DNA from: Pseudomonadales bacterium | GTDB taxonomy: Bacteria; Pseudomonadota; Gammaproteobacteria; Pseudomonadales; Pseudohongiellaceae | Length of the DNA: 42,288 nt | Assembly: GCA_023257655.1 (NCBI GenBank) | Contig: JALRBQ010000095.1 | Span: forward strand, 1 to 42,288 | Direction of reading: 5' to 3' | Part shown: in pieces, positions 33,749-41,990 of the stretch | How the letters are laid out: each line of letters begins with the position of its first letter | Numbering within the stretch: position 1 is the first letter of the stretch | Notes under the pieces: generated by a model | What the model was told of the DNA's origin: nothing | Database searches by the model: none | The model's input: only the letters and a program-made list of their open reading frames with translations | Made by a program: the position numbers and the translations under genes

Positions 33749-34810
33749 ATGAGAACACCCCTTCCGTTAATGTTCCTGGCACTGCTTGGCAGCTTGTCGC
33801 TCTCGGCTAGCGCCCAGACCAGCTATCCGCAAATACTGATCCCTACCGGCGAAGGCGATTACCAGTTCGCTGACGACTACCAGACTCCCTGGGATGAAGT
33901 CGAAATCTTTGTGACCGAGAAGATGTCGCCGAACCTGTATACACTGCATGGTTCCCAGGGCATCGATCGCAACCATCCGGATGCCTCCGGTGGTCGCGCC
34001 ATGGTGTTGTTTGGTCCGGATGGCGTGCTGCTGGTCGACACCCAGAATCGCCAGGTCGCCGAGAAAACCTATGCCGCGATTCGTTCTTTCACCGATGGCC
34101 CGATTCGGGTGCTGGTGAATTCACACGTGCACAGTGATCACACCGGTGCCAACGCGTTCTTCGGCAAGCAAGGCGCGCTGATCTTCGCCCAGGAGAATCT
34201 GCAACTGGATCTGATCATGCCGCGACCCGGTGGCCGACCGGCACAAGAACCGGATACCGATGGCTACCCGGTGGTGACGTATCGCTATGATCCTGACAAA
34301 GCCGGCGAGCCGGCGGTCACCTTGAAGATGAATGGCGAGATTGTCGACTTCATTCCAATGATGCCTTCCCATACCGCTGGCGATACCGTGGTGCGTTTTC
34401 GCAACGCCAATGTGGTTTATATCGAAGACTTCTATCGCAATTTCGGCTATCCCTTCGCCGCACAGACCAGTGGCGGTTCTATCCGCGGCATGATCGAGGC
34501 CATTGACCTGTTACAAACGATCGCTGGTCCAGATACCTGGTTGATACCGGGTCACGGCACACTGATTCATCGCGAAGATTTATTGCCATACCGGGCGATG
34601 GTCGAAGACATTCTTAATCGCGTTACGCGCATGCGCAATGACGGTATGACCTTGGCCCAGGTATTGGCGGCCAATGTCACCGCGCCCTACGACGCTACCA
34701 CCGAAGGTGACACTCAGGAGAGCAAGGATCGGTTTGTTACTGCCGTGTATGACGAGGTCAGGGATTTCCCGCCCATCGTCAACGGGCGACGGGATATGCC
34801 ACGACGCTGA
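33749..34810 (+). CDS. Exported metallo-beta-lactamase-fold hydrolase
   Basis: The 353-residue protein has a signal peptide ending LSASAQ. Zinc-site motifs are VNSHVHSDHTGANAFF (HxHxDH), the His in MMPSHTAGDTVV and the terminal LIPGHGTLIHRED. It belongs to the broad MBL-fold family with exported members of quinoprotein-relay or generic hydrolase type. A beta-lactamase role is not supported by anything specific. The 96 bp between tRNA-Pro and this gene suggest its own promoter or read-through from the tRNA. Confidence 0.85.
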   Translation: MRTPLPLMFLALLGSLSLSASAQTSYPQILIPTGEGDYQFADDYQTPWDEVEIFVTEKMSPNLYTLHGSQGIDRNHPDASGGRAMVLFGPDGVLLVDTQNRQVAEKTYAAIRSFTDGPIRVLVNSHVHSDHTGANAFFGKQGALIFAQENLQLDLIMPRPGGRPAQEPDTDGYPVVTYRYDPDKAGEPAVTLKMNGEIVDFIPMMPSHTAGDTVVRFRNANVVYIEDFYRNFGYPFAAQTSGGSIRGMIEAIDLLQTIAGPDTWLIPGHGTLIHREDLLPYRAMVEDILNRVTRMRNDGMTLAQVLAANVTAPYDATTEGDTQESKDRFVTAVYDEVRDFPPIVNGRRDMPRR

Positions 34811-34822
34811 GCGCGTCTTCCG

Positions 34823-34875
34823 GCTGCGCACCGGCTTCAGGATCGGGTCCCGCTCAGACGGGCACGGTGCGCAGC
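34823..34875. repeat. Inverted repeat between convergent genes
   Basis: GCTGCGCACCG (34823-34833) and CGGTGCGCAGC (34865-34875) are perfect 11-bp reverse complements, with a nested CCCG-CTCAGA-CGGG hairpin inside. It lies just after the metallo-hydrolase stop, 41 bp before the stop of the opposing gene. No U-run; possibly a bidirectional 3'-end structure. Confidence 0.6.
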
Positions 34876-34915
34876 AATCCGGCAATCACTTGCCTCGACT
34901 CGCCTGCCCTGGACA

Positions 34916-35317
34916 TTACTCAAGCGTCTCCAGGAGCTCTACCAATTGCGCAATGCTGGCCGGCAAGCGTGGCTCCAGCAGGTCCGCTCGCGCGGCGCTG
35001 TACCGGTTCTGTATCGTCGACTGAATGGTGGCATCACGAATGCCGCGAAAGCTCTCGAGATAGAAGCGGATGTCATCAGTAAAACGGCCACGCCGTACGA
35101 CGGCAATCTGTTCGCGCGCCCCAAGCGCCGTGCGCAGCGCGATGATGGTGGCATTCTGGAGCGCGGTATCGGTGATGAGAGCGGTGCGCAGCGCCTCGAG
35201 TGAATCCGCCGCGGTCGTGGCAGGGTCAACCCGTTCCTCGACGGAGGTCTGGGCGCTGCCAGTGGCAGCCACAAGCAACAGCATCAACAACAGCAGTGTT
35301 CGCGGGATAATTGACAT
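34916..35317 (-). CDS. Small exported protein of unknown function
   Basis: Not recognised. From ATG 35317 the protein has 133 residues with a signal peptide (MSIIPRTLLLLMLLLVAATG, cleavage near GSAQ). The mature part is predicted helical, without Cys, rich in Arg, Ala, Leu and Thr (LITDTALQNATIIALRTALGA, IRFYLESFRGIRDATIQS). The frame remains open to 35575, but the upstream 86 codons do not look like part of the protein and would bury the signal peptide. Confidence 0.6.
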   Translation of the reverse strand: MSIIPRTLLLLMLLLVAATGSAQTSVEERVDPATTAADSLEALRTALITDTALQNATIIALRTALGAREQIAVVRRGRFTDDIRFYLESFRGIRDATIQSTIQNRYSAARADLLEPRLPASIAQLVELLETLE

Positions 35318-35643
35318 CGTCACACGTTGCCCCCGTAGTGTGCGACCCCATCGGGTTTCGTTGCCAGGAAATTGAGCGCCACACAGTACCGCGATTTCCG
35401 CGTTTGATAAAGTCAGGGTGCGTACCCTGGCGTCCAGCCCACAGCCGATTGCGTCAATTATCTTTACGATAATTTTACTCCGCGCCTCTTCACTCGCCCC
35501 TTTTTGTGATTTGACGGCGCTCATGCAACGGCCCCCTGTGATGGTACTCATGTCGCCCTGACTCCGGGCCAGCAACAGCTCACATTTCCACAGCGGAGCA
35601 GTCAGGCTAGTATGCCGTTAGCTAACGTCCCCTGGAGGACCCG
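35318..35643. other. Divergent intergenic region with a near-perfect palindrome
   Basis: The 326 bp between the small exported protein and the GST gene contain CAGGGTGCGTACCCTG at 35414-35429 (6-bp arms, 4-bp centre), suitable for a dimeric regulator. Nothing else was recognised apart from the GST ribosome site. Confidence 0.4.
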
Positions 35644-36387
35644 ATGTCGACACCGAGACTGTCAGTTTTTGCGATCTCTCATTATTGCGAGAAGGCGCGC
35701 TGGGCGCTGGATTTTTATGGTATCGAGTTCGCCGTGCAGTATCTCGCACCGGGATTGCATGGGCGCTATGCAAAGCGACTGGGGCTGCCCGTCTCGAGCC
35801 TGCCGATTCTGGAAGTCGACGACGAGGTGATTCAGGGCTCGAGTGCCATCATCGACTGGGCAGAGAAACACACAATGCGTGAAGTCGCGCTATGTCGCGA
35901 GCAACCGGCGGCGGTGGCGGCTACCGAACAGCGCCTGGACGCGATCATGGGAGTGCAGATTCGCCGGTATTTTTATTCGGAGGCGCTGGTCTCCTACCCG
36001 CACACCGTGCGGCCCATCTTCATGCGCGATCTCACCGGCGTGTCGCGTCTGTTTGTGTTACTTGCCTGGCCCCGCATCCGGGGCATCATGATTAATCGCA
36101 TGGATCTGGGACCGGCTCAGCAGAAGGATGCCTGTACCCGGATCGAAGCGGAACTGGACTGGCTGGATGATCTGCTGGCGGATGGCCGCACCTACCTGCA
36201 TGGATCGGCCCTGAGTCGTGCCGACATCACCGCAGCAAGCCTGATCGGTCCGTTGGTGCAACCACCGGATCTCGATGTAGCGTTGCAACTGCCCCCGCAG
36301 GTGAGCGCGGACCTCGTGCGTTGGCGCGAGCGTCCGGTCCTGCAGTGGGTAGAGGGAATCTATCGTGAGCATCGCGATTGCCGGTAA
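35644..36387 (+). CDS. Glutathione S-transferase family protein
   Basis: The 247-residue cytoplasmic protein has a thioredoxin-fold N-terminal domain (LSVFAISHYCEKARWALDF; cis-Pro in VSSLPILEVDD; glutathione-binding QGSSAIIDWAE) and an all-helical C-terminal domain (about 95-240) ending with DLVRWRERPVLQWVEGIYREHR. The position that is usually the catalytic Ser or Tyr falls at SHYC. GGAGG lies 6 nt before the ATG. It may transfer glutathione to electrophiles, or act as a thiol reductase through the Cys near its N-terminus. Confidence 0.88.
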   Translation: MSTPRLSVFAISHYCEKARWALDFYGIEFAVQYLAPGLHGRYAKRLGLPVSSLPILEVDDEVIQGSSAIIDWAEKHTMREVALCREQPAAVAATEQRLDAIMGVQIRRYFYSEALVSYPHTVRPIFMRDLTGVSRLFVLLAWPRIRGIMINRMDLGPAQQKDACTRIEAELDWLDDLLADGRTYLHGSALSRADITAASLIGPLVQPPDLDVALQLPPQVSADLVRWRERPVLQWVEGIYREHRDCR

Positions 36388-36467
36388 CGGATTCGCTTGC
36401 CAGTCGCGGTAATGTGCTGTAAATAGCAGTTCCAAAATTGCTGCCGCAGGTAATACAGGTACTCGCA

Positions 36468-37133
36468 ATGCATCCGATCCAGGACACCACAACGCGGCCC
36501 GCCGATGACGAGGCGCTGTTTGAGTCGATCGCCGCCGCGCTGGAATCCCAGGGTTATGTCATTCTGCCGGCCGCGCTGCCACCGGCCTTGGCCGCGAGCC
36601 TGCTGGATTGTCTGGCCATCCTCGAGCAGGACCAGTTTCATACCGCCGGTGTCGGTCGTGGGCGCGACCAGGTGCACAACCAGTTCGTCCGCCGCAACTC
36701 GATCCACTGGATTGAAGAGGATGACATCGGCAGCGGTCCGTGGCTGGCCTGGACTACGCGCCTGCGTCTGTATCTGAACCGGCGACTGTTTCTGGGGCTG
36801 TTCTCCTTTGAGAGTCATTTGTCCCTGTATCAGGTCGGCGATTTCTATCGCAAGCATGTCGATGCCTTTAAGGGCGACAGCAATCGCATCCTCTCGCTGG
36901 TGGTCTATTTGAACAAGGGCTGGGAGCCGGATCAGGGTGGAGAGCTCGTGATCTACGATCCGCAGACGCAGGCCGAACTGGTAAAGGTGATTCCGGGTTT
37001 TGGAACACTCGTGCTGTTTCTGAGTGAAGAGTTTCCCCACGAGGTGCTGCCGACACAACGCGATCGACATGCCGTGGCAGGTTGGTTCCGGCTCAATACT
37101 TCGATCAACGATGCGATTGATCCGCCACGCTGA
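36468..37133 (+). CDS. 2-oxoglutarate/Fe(II)-dependent oxygenase (prolyl-4-hydroxylase-like)
   Basis: The 221-residue protein has the double-stranded beta-helix iron site H-x-D in FYRKHVDAFKGDSNR and the distal His in SEEFPHEVLPTQRDRHAVAGWFR. The Arg in DRHAVAGWFR is placed to bind 2-oxoglutarate. The order and ILSLVVYLNKGWEPDQGGELVIY follow the SM-20/PKHD family. ATG 36468 is chosen over the TTG at 36438. Its stop abuts the stop of the macro-domain gene on the other strand with no gap. Substrate unknown; a protein side chain is plausible. Confidence 0.88.
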   Translation: MHPIQDTTTRPADDEALFESIAAALESQGYVILPAALPPALAASLLDCLAILEQDQFHTAGVGRGRDQVHNQFVRRNSIHWIEEDDIGSGPWLAWTTRLRLYLNRRLFLGLFSFESHLSLYQVGDFYRKHVDAFKGDSNRILSLVVYLNKGWEPDQGGELVIYDPQTQAELVKVIPGFGTLVLFLSEEFPHEVLPTQRDRHAVAGWFRLNTSINDAIDPPR

Positions 37134-37625
37134 TTACATCCCCGGTTCAGATGCCAGCATGCCGACGACTTCGTGTGAATACACGAACAGGGGAATCAGC
37201 AATTGTCCGAGCTGGGCGTGCATCATGCCCCGTACCTCCAGCCAGTCGACACCACCAGCACCTTCGCCCAGCTTGGGCAAGGCAATCGAGGGTAGACGCT
37301 CCTCCAGCACCAGGCGGGCGAGTGCCCGCAAGGAACGATTGATCGCGATCTTGGTGGGTCTGCCCGGGCGATTCAGTGCCAGATCTCCGGGTTCGCTGGT
37401 GACAAGATTGACAACCCGCAGCTTGTCGGCGTTGCCCCATATCCAGATGGCTCCGGGTTCCGGTTGCGTGGCATCACACCACTGTTGAAATTCGTCGCGC
37501 ATGACCGGAAATTTTTCCGACAGCTTGCGGCCCAGTCCCCGCGTCATCGGATCATTCACCGACACCCCCTGCGCAATAACGGCCGCTCGTGTCAGCATGA
37601 TGTCGCCTTCGACTTCATAGATCAT
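37134..37625 (-). CDS. Macro-domain protein (ADP-ribose binding or hydrolysing)
   Basis: The 163-residue protein is a single macro domain: IYEVEGDIMLTRAAVIAQGV at the N-terminus, GLGRKLSEKFP, a LRVVNLVTSEPG strand, and SIALPKLGEGAGGVDWLEV, the phosphate loop GxGxGGxDW of the TARG1/DarG-like branch. Such domains remove ADP-ribose from proteins or DNA, or bind it. No partner toxin (DarT-like ADP-ribosyltransferase) is visible beside it. AGAGGGG lies 7 nt before the ATG. It is the last gene of the OPT-amidotransferase-macro run. Confidence 0.82.
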   Translation of the reverse strand: MIYEVEGDIMLTRAAVIAQGVSVNDPMTRGLGRKLSEKFPVMRDEFQQWCDATQPEPGAIWIWGNADKLRVVNLVTSEPGDLALNRPGRPTKIAINRSLRALARLVLEERLPSIALPKLGEGAGGVDWLEVRGMMHAQLGQLLIPLFVYSHEVVGMLASEPGM

Positions 37626-37655
37626 AAAGAACCCCTCTTTATTTTCTAGCTCGTG

Positions 37656-38387
37656 CTAGCCGTAGCGTTGCACGAAGCGTCGCAACAGGGATTGTGCCTC
37701 GGGAGTGCGTTCCTGCTCAACCGCGGCAATCAGTACGTCTGCCGATTCCGGGCTGAAATAGCCGTGATTGCGATAGGCGTTGATGCGCACCTTGAAGCCC
37801 TCGGCGTCGGCCTCCGGATGAAACTGGGTCGCATAGATATTGTTCTGTAGCCGGAACATTTGCACCGGGCAGTGAGTGCCGGTCGCCAGCAACACACATC
37901 CGGGCGGTAATGCATCAACTGCTTCCTTGTGGCCCAGCAGCACCCGGAAAGAGTCTGGCAATCCGTGCAGCAGAGGGTCCTGCTTGCCGGCCGCGGTCAG
38001 GGTGATATCCACGCCACCTACCGGCTCGGCAAAGCGACCCGAGATTGTCGCACCGCAGTATTTGCCGAGTAGACCATTGCCGGAACAACAGCCGAGAAAG
38101 GGGAAGTCAACGGCGGCGATGGCATCGAACAAGCGCAGGAAACCGGCCTCGATCTCGCGCTGGATCGGCGTCTTCTGTGGTTCTGGCCGGCTTACATCGT
38201 ACGGACTGCCGCCGACGATGATGCCGGCGTAATCGTCGAGCCGAATCTCCGGCATGCCGGATTGCTCGAGTCGTACACGTCTGACGTCACTCTCGGCGAG
38301 CGTACCGTAGCGCAGAATCGCTGCCAGCTCATCGTCAGCCGCGTCATCTTCCGGACGCAGCTGCAGAATCAGGAACGGTCTCGCCAC
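37656..38387 (-). CDS. Class I glutamine amidotransferase-like protein
   Basis: The 243-residue stand-alone GATase1 domain has GIIVGGSPYDV, the nucleophile Cys101 in FLGCCSGNGLLG and the His-Glu pair in YATQFHPEAD. The arrangement is that of GMP-synthase-like glutamine amidotransferases (YfeJ-like). It starts 7 bp after the OPT stop and is therefore translationally coupled to it. The acceptor that would receive ammonia or a gamma-glutamyl group is unknown; gamma-glutamyl-peptide cleavage beside a peptide transporter is a possible role (inference). Confidence 0.87.
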   Translation of the reverse strand: MARPFLILQLRPEDDAADDELAAILRYGTLAESDVRRVRLEQSGMPEIRLDDYAGIIVGGSPYDVSRPEPQKTPIQREIEAGFLRLFDAIAAVDFPFLGCCSGNGLLGKYCGATISGRFAEPVGGVDITLTAAGKQDPLLHGLPDSFRVLLGHKEAVDALPPGCVLLATGTHCPVQMFRLQNNIYATQFHPEADAEGFKVRINAYRNHGYFSPESADVLIAAVEQERTPEAQSLLRRFVQRYG

Positions 38388-38394
38388 GACGGGT

Positions 38395-40290
38395 TCAGGC
38401 GATGGGTTTTGTTAATCGGTAAAAGGCATAGACGATAGCAATTGCCGCCACCACAGACAGGCTCGTCACGGCACCCGCGGGCAGGCCGAGATCGAGTGAT
38501 TGCAATCCCAGCGCGGTGAGACAGGCAAGCCCCACCGACATGAGTGCTTCACCGGCGATGACTCCCGAAGAGAACAGCACACCGCGATGCAGCACACGCT
38601 CGTTTTCCGAAGGAGGTACATGCTTTGAGTGATAGTGGGCGATGATGCCGCCAATCAGAATCGGTGTCGCCAGACCGAAGGGCAGGTACATGCCCACCGC
38701 GATTGGCATCAGGTGAGCGCGAAAGCTGCCGCCGCGTTTCTTCAGCCAGGCATCAACGAGCAGGATGCCAATACCGAGCAACACGCCGTACGCAATCATG
38801 TCCCATGGCAGCACCGTTTCCCCGGAGAAGCCGCGGGCGAGCGAGGCAAACAGGCTGGCCTGTGGTGCACTCAATTCGCGACCGCCGATACCTCCCTCGA
38901 CATTGTTGTTGAGCAGATTCAAAACCGGCGACATGATCAGGGCGGCGACGAAGACGCCGGCGATCTGCATGATCTGTTGCCGGAAGGGAGCCGCGCCGAC
39001 CATCGAACCTGTCTTCAGGTCATTGCACACGTCACCACTGGTGGCGGCGACGCAGCAGACGATGGCGGCCACGCCCAGAGTTGCCACCATGGCTTCCATG
39101 CCACTGTAGTTAAACAGCCAGAGCATGCCCCCGGCCACCAGCACCGCGGTAATCGTCATACCCGACACCGGCGAGTTGGAGTTGCCAACGAGACCGACGA
39201 TGTAACTGGCTACCGCAGTGAAGAAGAAGCCCATGACCAACATCACTACGGTGGAGAGCAGAGTGATGCCGTAGCCACCGGTGAATCCGAAGTTAACGAT
39301 GGCGAGCAGCACCGCGCACCCGGTACCGAGTGTGAGTATAGCCCACGTCGGAATATCACGTTCAGTATCCACGACACTGGTGAGTTTGCCGCTCAGGTTC
39401 GCCTGCAATTCGCTGATGGCGGCGATGAGACCCTGTCGCACCGAGAACAGCGACGCGAATCCACCCAATACCATGGCCCCGACGCCGACATACCGCACCT
39501 CGGTACTCCACAGGGTATAGGCGCCATCGAGGGGGTCGGCGGCGAATTGTTCGGCGCCGCCCAGCAGGGGGATGAGGATAACCCAGGAAATCGCCCCGCC
39601 GATGAAGATCAGTGCCGCAACGTTCAGGCGCACGATGTAGCCGATTGCCAGCAGCAGCGGAGACAGGTCACCGCCAAAATAGAAAATTCGGGAGCCTGCA
39701 GTGGTTGCCGCTTCCAGGGTTCCGGCCAAGACATGAAACAGCTTGGCGGCGATCGCGACCGCGCCGCCAATCAGTCCGCCATAAATCAGGTTGCCCGCTT
39801 CGCCTTCCTGTGACGCCTCGTCCCCGGCCTTGAGCACAGCCGCGCACGCCACGCCTTCAGGATAGGCGAGATCGGTGTTATTGAGGATGAACACCTTGCG
39901 CATCGGAATCATGAACAGGATGCCGAGCAAGCCGCCGGTGAGTGCGATCAGGGTGACGGACCAGAAATCGAAGCTGTCCCAGAAACCGATCAGCACCAGG
40001 GCCGGCATGGTGAAGATGATACCGGCGGCGAGTGATTCACCGGCCGAGGCACAGGTCTGGACCTGATTCGCCTCGAGAATCGAAGAATTCTTGAACAACA
40101 TCTTGAACAGCAGCATCGCCATTACAGCGGCGGGAATCGAGGCGGAAACTGTCATGCCGGCTCGCAATCCGACATAGACATTGGCGGCACCCATGACGAC
40201 TGACAGGATAAGACCAAGAACGATGACCCGCAGGGTCAGTTCCTTGCGCGGCATTGCGGGAGAACTGGTGGCACTAACAGATTCGCTCAT
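38395..40290 (-). CDS. OPT-family oligopeptide transporter
   Basis: The 631-residue inner-membrane protein has about 14-16 hydrophobic segments. OPT signatures are present: LTLRVIVLGLILSVVMGAANVY, VGLRAGMTVSASIPAAVMAM, ANQVQTCASAGESLAAG and GNSNSPVSGMTITAVL. OPT carriers import peptides or metal chelates with protons. It is first in a run with the amidotransferase (7-bp gap) and macro-domain genes, under the promoter at 40346-40374. The opposite strand has a long open frame (38629-39813) that is only a coding shadow. Confidence 0.94.
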   Translation of the reverse strand: MSESVSATSSPAMPRKELTLRVIVLGLILSVVMGAANVYVGLRAGMTVSASIPAAVMAMLLFKMLFKNSSILEANQVQTCASAGESLAAGIIFTMPALVLIGFWDSFDFWSVTLIALTGGLLGILFMIPMRKVFILNNTDLAYPEGVACAAVLKAGDEASQEGEAGNLIYGGLIGGAVAIAAKLFHVLAGTLEAATTAGSRIFYFGGDLSPLLLAIGYIVRLNVAALIFIGGAISWVILIPLLGGAEQFAADPLDGAYTLWSTEVRYVGVGAMVLGGFASLFSVRQGLIAAISELQANLSGKLTSVVDTERDIPTWAILTLGTGCAVLLAIVNFGFTGGYGITLLSTVVMLVMGFFFTAVASYIVGLVGNSNSPVSGMTITAVLVAGGMLWLFNYSGMEAMVATLGVAAIVCCVAATSGDVCNDLKTGSMVGAAPFRQQIMQIAGVFVAALIMSPVLNLLNNNVEGGIGGRELSAPQASLFASLARGFSGETVLPWDMIAYGVLLGIGILLVDAWLKKRGGSFRAHLMPIAVGMYLPFGLATPILIGGIIAHYHSKHVPPSENERVLHRGVLFSSGVIAGEALMSVGLACLTALGLQSLDLGLPAGAVTSLSVVAAIAIVYAFYRLTKPIA

Positions 40291-40345
40291 GAGCTCGTCG
40301 TCCTTTTTATTGTTGGTATTTCAACCGGTTTGGGTCGGCTTGTAG

Positions 40346-40374
40346 ACTATAGGGAAAAGCGGCCGGACTGTAAA
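40346..40374 (-). promoter_or_regulatory. Sigma70-type promoter for the OPT operon
   Basis: On the minus strand TTTACA (40369-40374) and TATAGT (40346-40351) each match consensus at five of six positions with a 17-bp spacer. The -10 ends 56 bp upstream of the OPT ATG. The rest of the 229-bp gap 40291-40519 shows nothing more. Confidence 0.72.
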
Positions 40375-40519
40375 ACCTCTCTGTCGTTGTTAGCAGTCTC
40401 AATTCGGATTGCTGTTTCGAGTGTTCCCGGAAGCGCCGCGAGGAGCGCGCTGAAAGAGGTGCCGGATATCCTTCTATCGCGCGCATTAGTCTATCGCACG
40501 CAACAGTCTATAGGATGCA

Positions 40520-41767
40520 TCAGTCCGGCAACTGCACACTGAGCTCGGCCGAATACAACAGGGAACGGTCGTATTCCCGTTCCACTGAATTCAACAGTGT
40601 CTCGGCATCCTGTAACACTTGTCCGGTGAACAGCGTTGCGCCGTTGACGGAGACACGCACAAGTTCGTTGAAATTGATCTCCTCGGGATTGAGCAACAAC
40701 GTGAAGCCGGCAACGCCCTGCGCATTGACGGTGAACTCGTTGCCGCTGCGATCGACTTCGACGAGCCCCGGGCGACCGGGACTCTGCAGGCGATCGATAC
40801 GCAGCCAGGCATTGCGGTTGTAGAGGGAGTCGTCATCGGCGACCCAGATCAGATGTTCCGGAAAAGGTTCCCTGACGTGGGACTGTTTAAAGGCATCAAT
40901 GCGGGCCTGTTGCTCAGGTAACCAGTTTGTATTGTGTCCGCCATCGGCAATGATCGTGAACTCATGGTCGATGTTCGCCTCTTTCAATACCTCAATGAAG
41001 GGCACGATGGAGGAGGCGGGGTAAAGCGGATCTTTCTCACCATTGACGATGAACAGGGAGCGGTCCATCAGGTTCTCAAAATACAGGGCGTAGCCACCAC
41101 CACTCTGGACGCTGCGCAATACTCCCGGATGGCCGATGTAGGGCAGAAAGGCCGCCCAGTGCAGCGGCTGTTTGAAGGCGAAGAAATAGGTGCCGGTGCC
41201 GCCGTCGGAGACGCCGGTGAGATAAACGCGATTATCGTCGATGTTATAGCGTTGTTTGAGTCCACGCAGAATCGCCGGCAGATTCTCGGCCTGACCCGCC
41301 TGCCACCAGAAGTTTTCATCCCAGGCTGCGGGGACAACCGTGATCTGTTCCAGCTCGAGAAAGCCGTCGTAGCCGCGTCGCCACCAGTCACCACCGGCCT
41401 CCCACTCCGGCCGGCTCACACCACCGTGCAGCATGAATTCCACCGGGTAAGCCCGAGCGGGATCATAGGATTCCGGTACCACCACGACATACGGGAAACG
41501 TGTGCCATCCGCTGTGAGCCGGGCACCCTCCTGTCTACCTCGGGGGACGTCGCCGACATAGGTGGGCCCTGTCTTGAGCCATTGGTACAAGGTGTTGATA
41601 TCCGGGGCGGCGGTAATCAGATCGGCGCGGGCAGAACTGGATTCCTCGCCGCTGCGGGCTTGCCACAATCGAGTGACGAGTGTCTGGCTGTCCGGTGTCT
41701 GGGCCGGGCCAACAGCGGGAGTCATGAGACACAGCACAAGCAACAGGTGGCGCATTCGCAGGGTCAT
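40520..41767 (-). CDS. Exported alpha/beta hydrolase (esterase/peptidase-like)
   Basis: The 415-residue protein has a signal peptide (residues 1-22, ending VGPAQ; Met5 is an alternative start). The hydrolase domain (about 90-310) has VEFMLHGGVSR (oxyanion hole), the nucleophile S187 in YLTGVSDGGTGTY and the His in IIADGGHNTNWLPEQ. An additional C-terminal beta-rich domain (about 320-415, VEVDRSGNEFTVNAQGVAGF) resembles those of esterases of the prolyl-oligopeptidase group. Substrate unknown. Three 11-bp repeats lie directly upstream. Confidence 0.82.
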   Translation of the reverse strand: MTLRMRHLLLVLCLMTPAVGPAQTPDSQTLVTRLWQARSGEESSSARADLITAAPDINTLYQWLKTGPTYVGDVPRGRQEGARLTADGTRFPYVVVVPESYDPARAYPVEFMLHGGVSRPEWEAGGDWWRRGYDGFLELEQITVVPAAWDENFWWQAGQAENLPAILRGLKQRYNIDDNRVYLTGVSDGGTGTYFFAFKQPLHWAAFLPYIGHPGVLRSVQSGGGYALYFENLMDRSLFIVNGEKDPLYPASSIVPFIEVLKEANIDHEFTIIADGGHNTNWLPEQQARIDAFKQSHVREPFPEHLIWVADDDSLYNRNAWLRIDRLQSPGRPGLVEVDRSGNEFTVNAQGVAGFTLLLNPEEINFNELVRVSVNGATLFTGQVLQDAETLLNSVEREYDRSLLYSAELSVQLPD

Positions 41768-41784
41768 CGGCGCTCTTCTTCGTA

Positions 41785-41817
41785 GTGTTAACGTGGTGTT
41801 AACGAGATGTTAATTCG
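41785..41817 (-). repeat. Three 11-bp direct repeats upstream of the exported esterase
   Basis: Plus-strand units GTGTTAACGTG (41785-41795), GTGTTAACGAG (41796-41806) and ATGTTAATTCG (41807-41817) share the core GTTAAC or GTTAAT at one helical turn spacing. They end 18 bp from the ATG of the minus-strand gene. The rest of the gap to secF (41818-41990) shows only low-complexity CCCAGAC/GAGA sequence. Confidence 0.65.
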
Positions 41818-41990
41818 CTTCGTGGTCCTGATTCGCGAAGCAGGCGGCGGACAGTGTCGAACAATTTTGGCCCCGGCGCAACTCGTCTGGCCTGCGGGGA
41901 ACCGGATTGGGATGGGGTACAGGGATGGAGTTCAGAGATGGGCTCGGAAAAAGACTCTCCCCAGACCGAGAACCAAACCCAGACGTGAGA

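Noticed and set aside
38629..39813. 394-codon open frame opposite the OPT transporter
   Set aside because: It is His/Asp/Gln-rich shadow sequence with no family features, and the OPT frame on the other strand is unmistakable.
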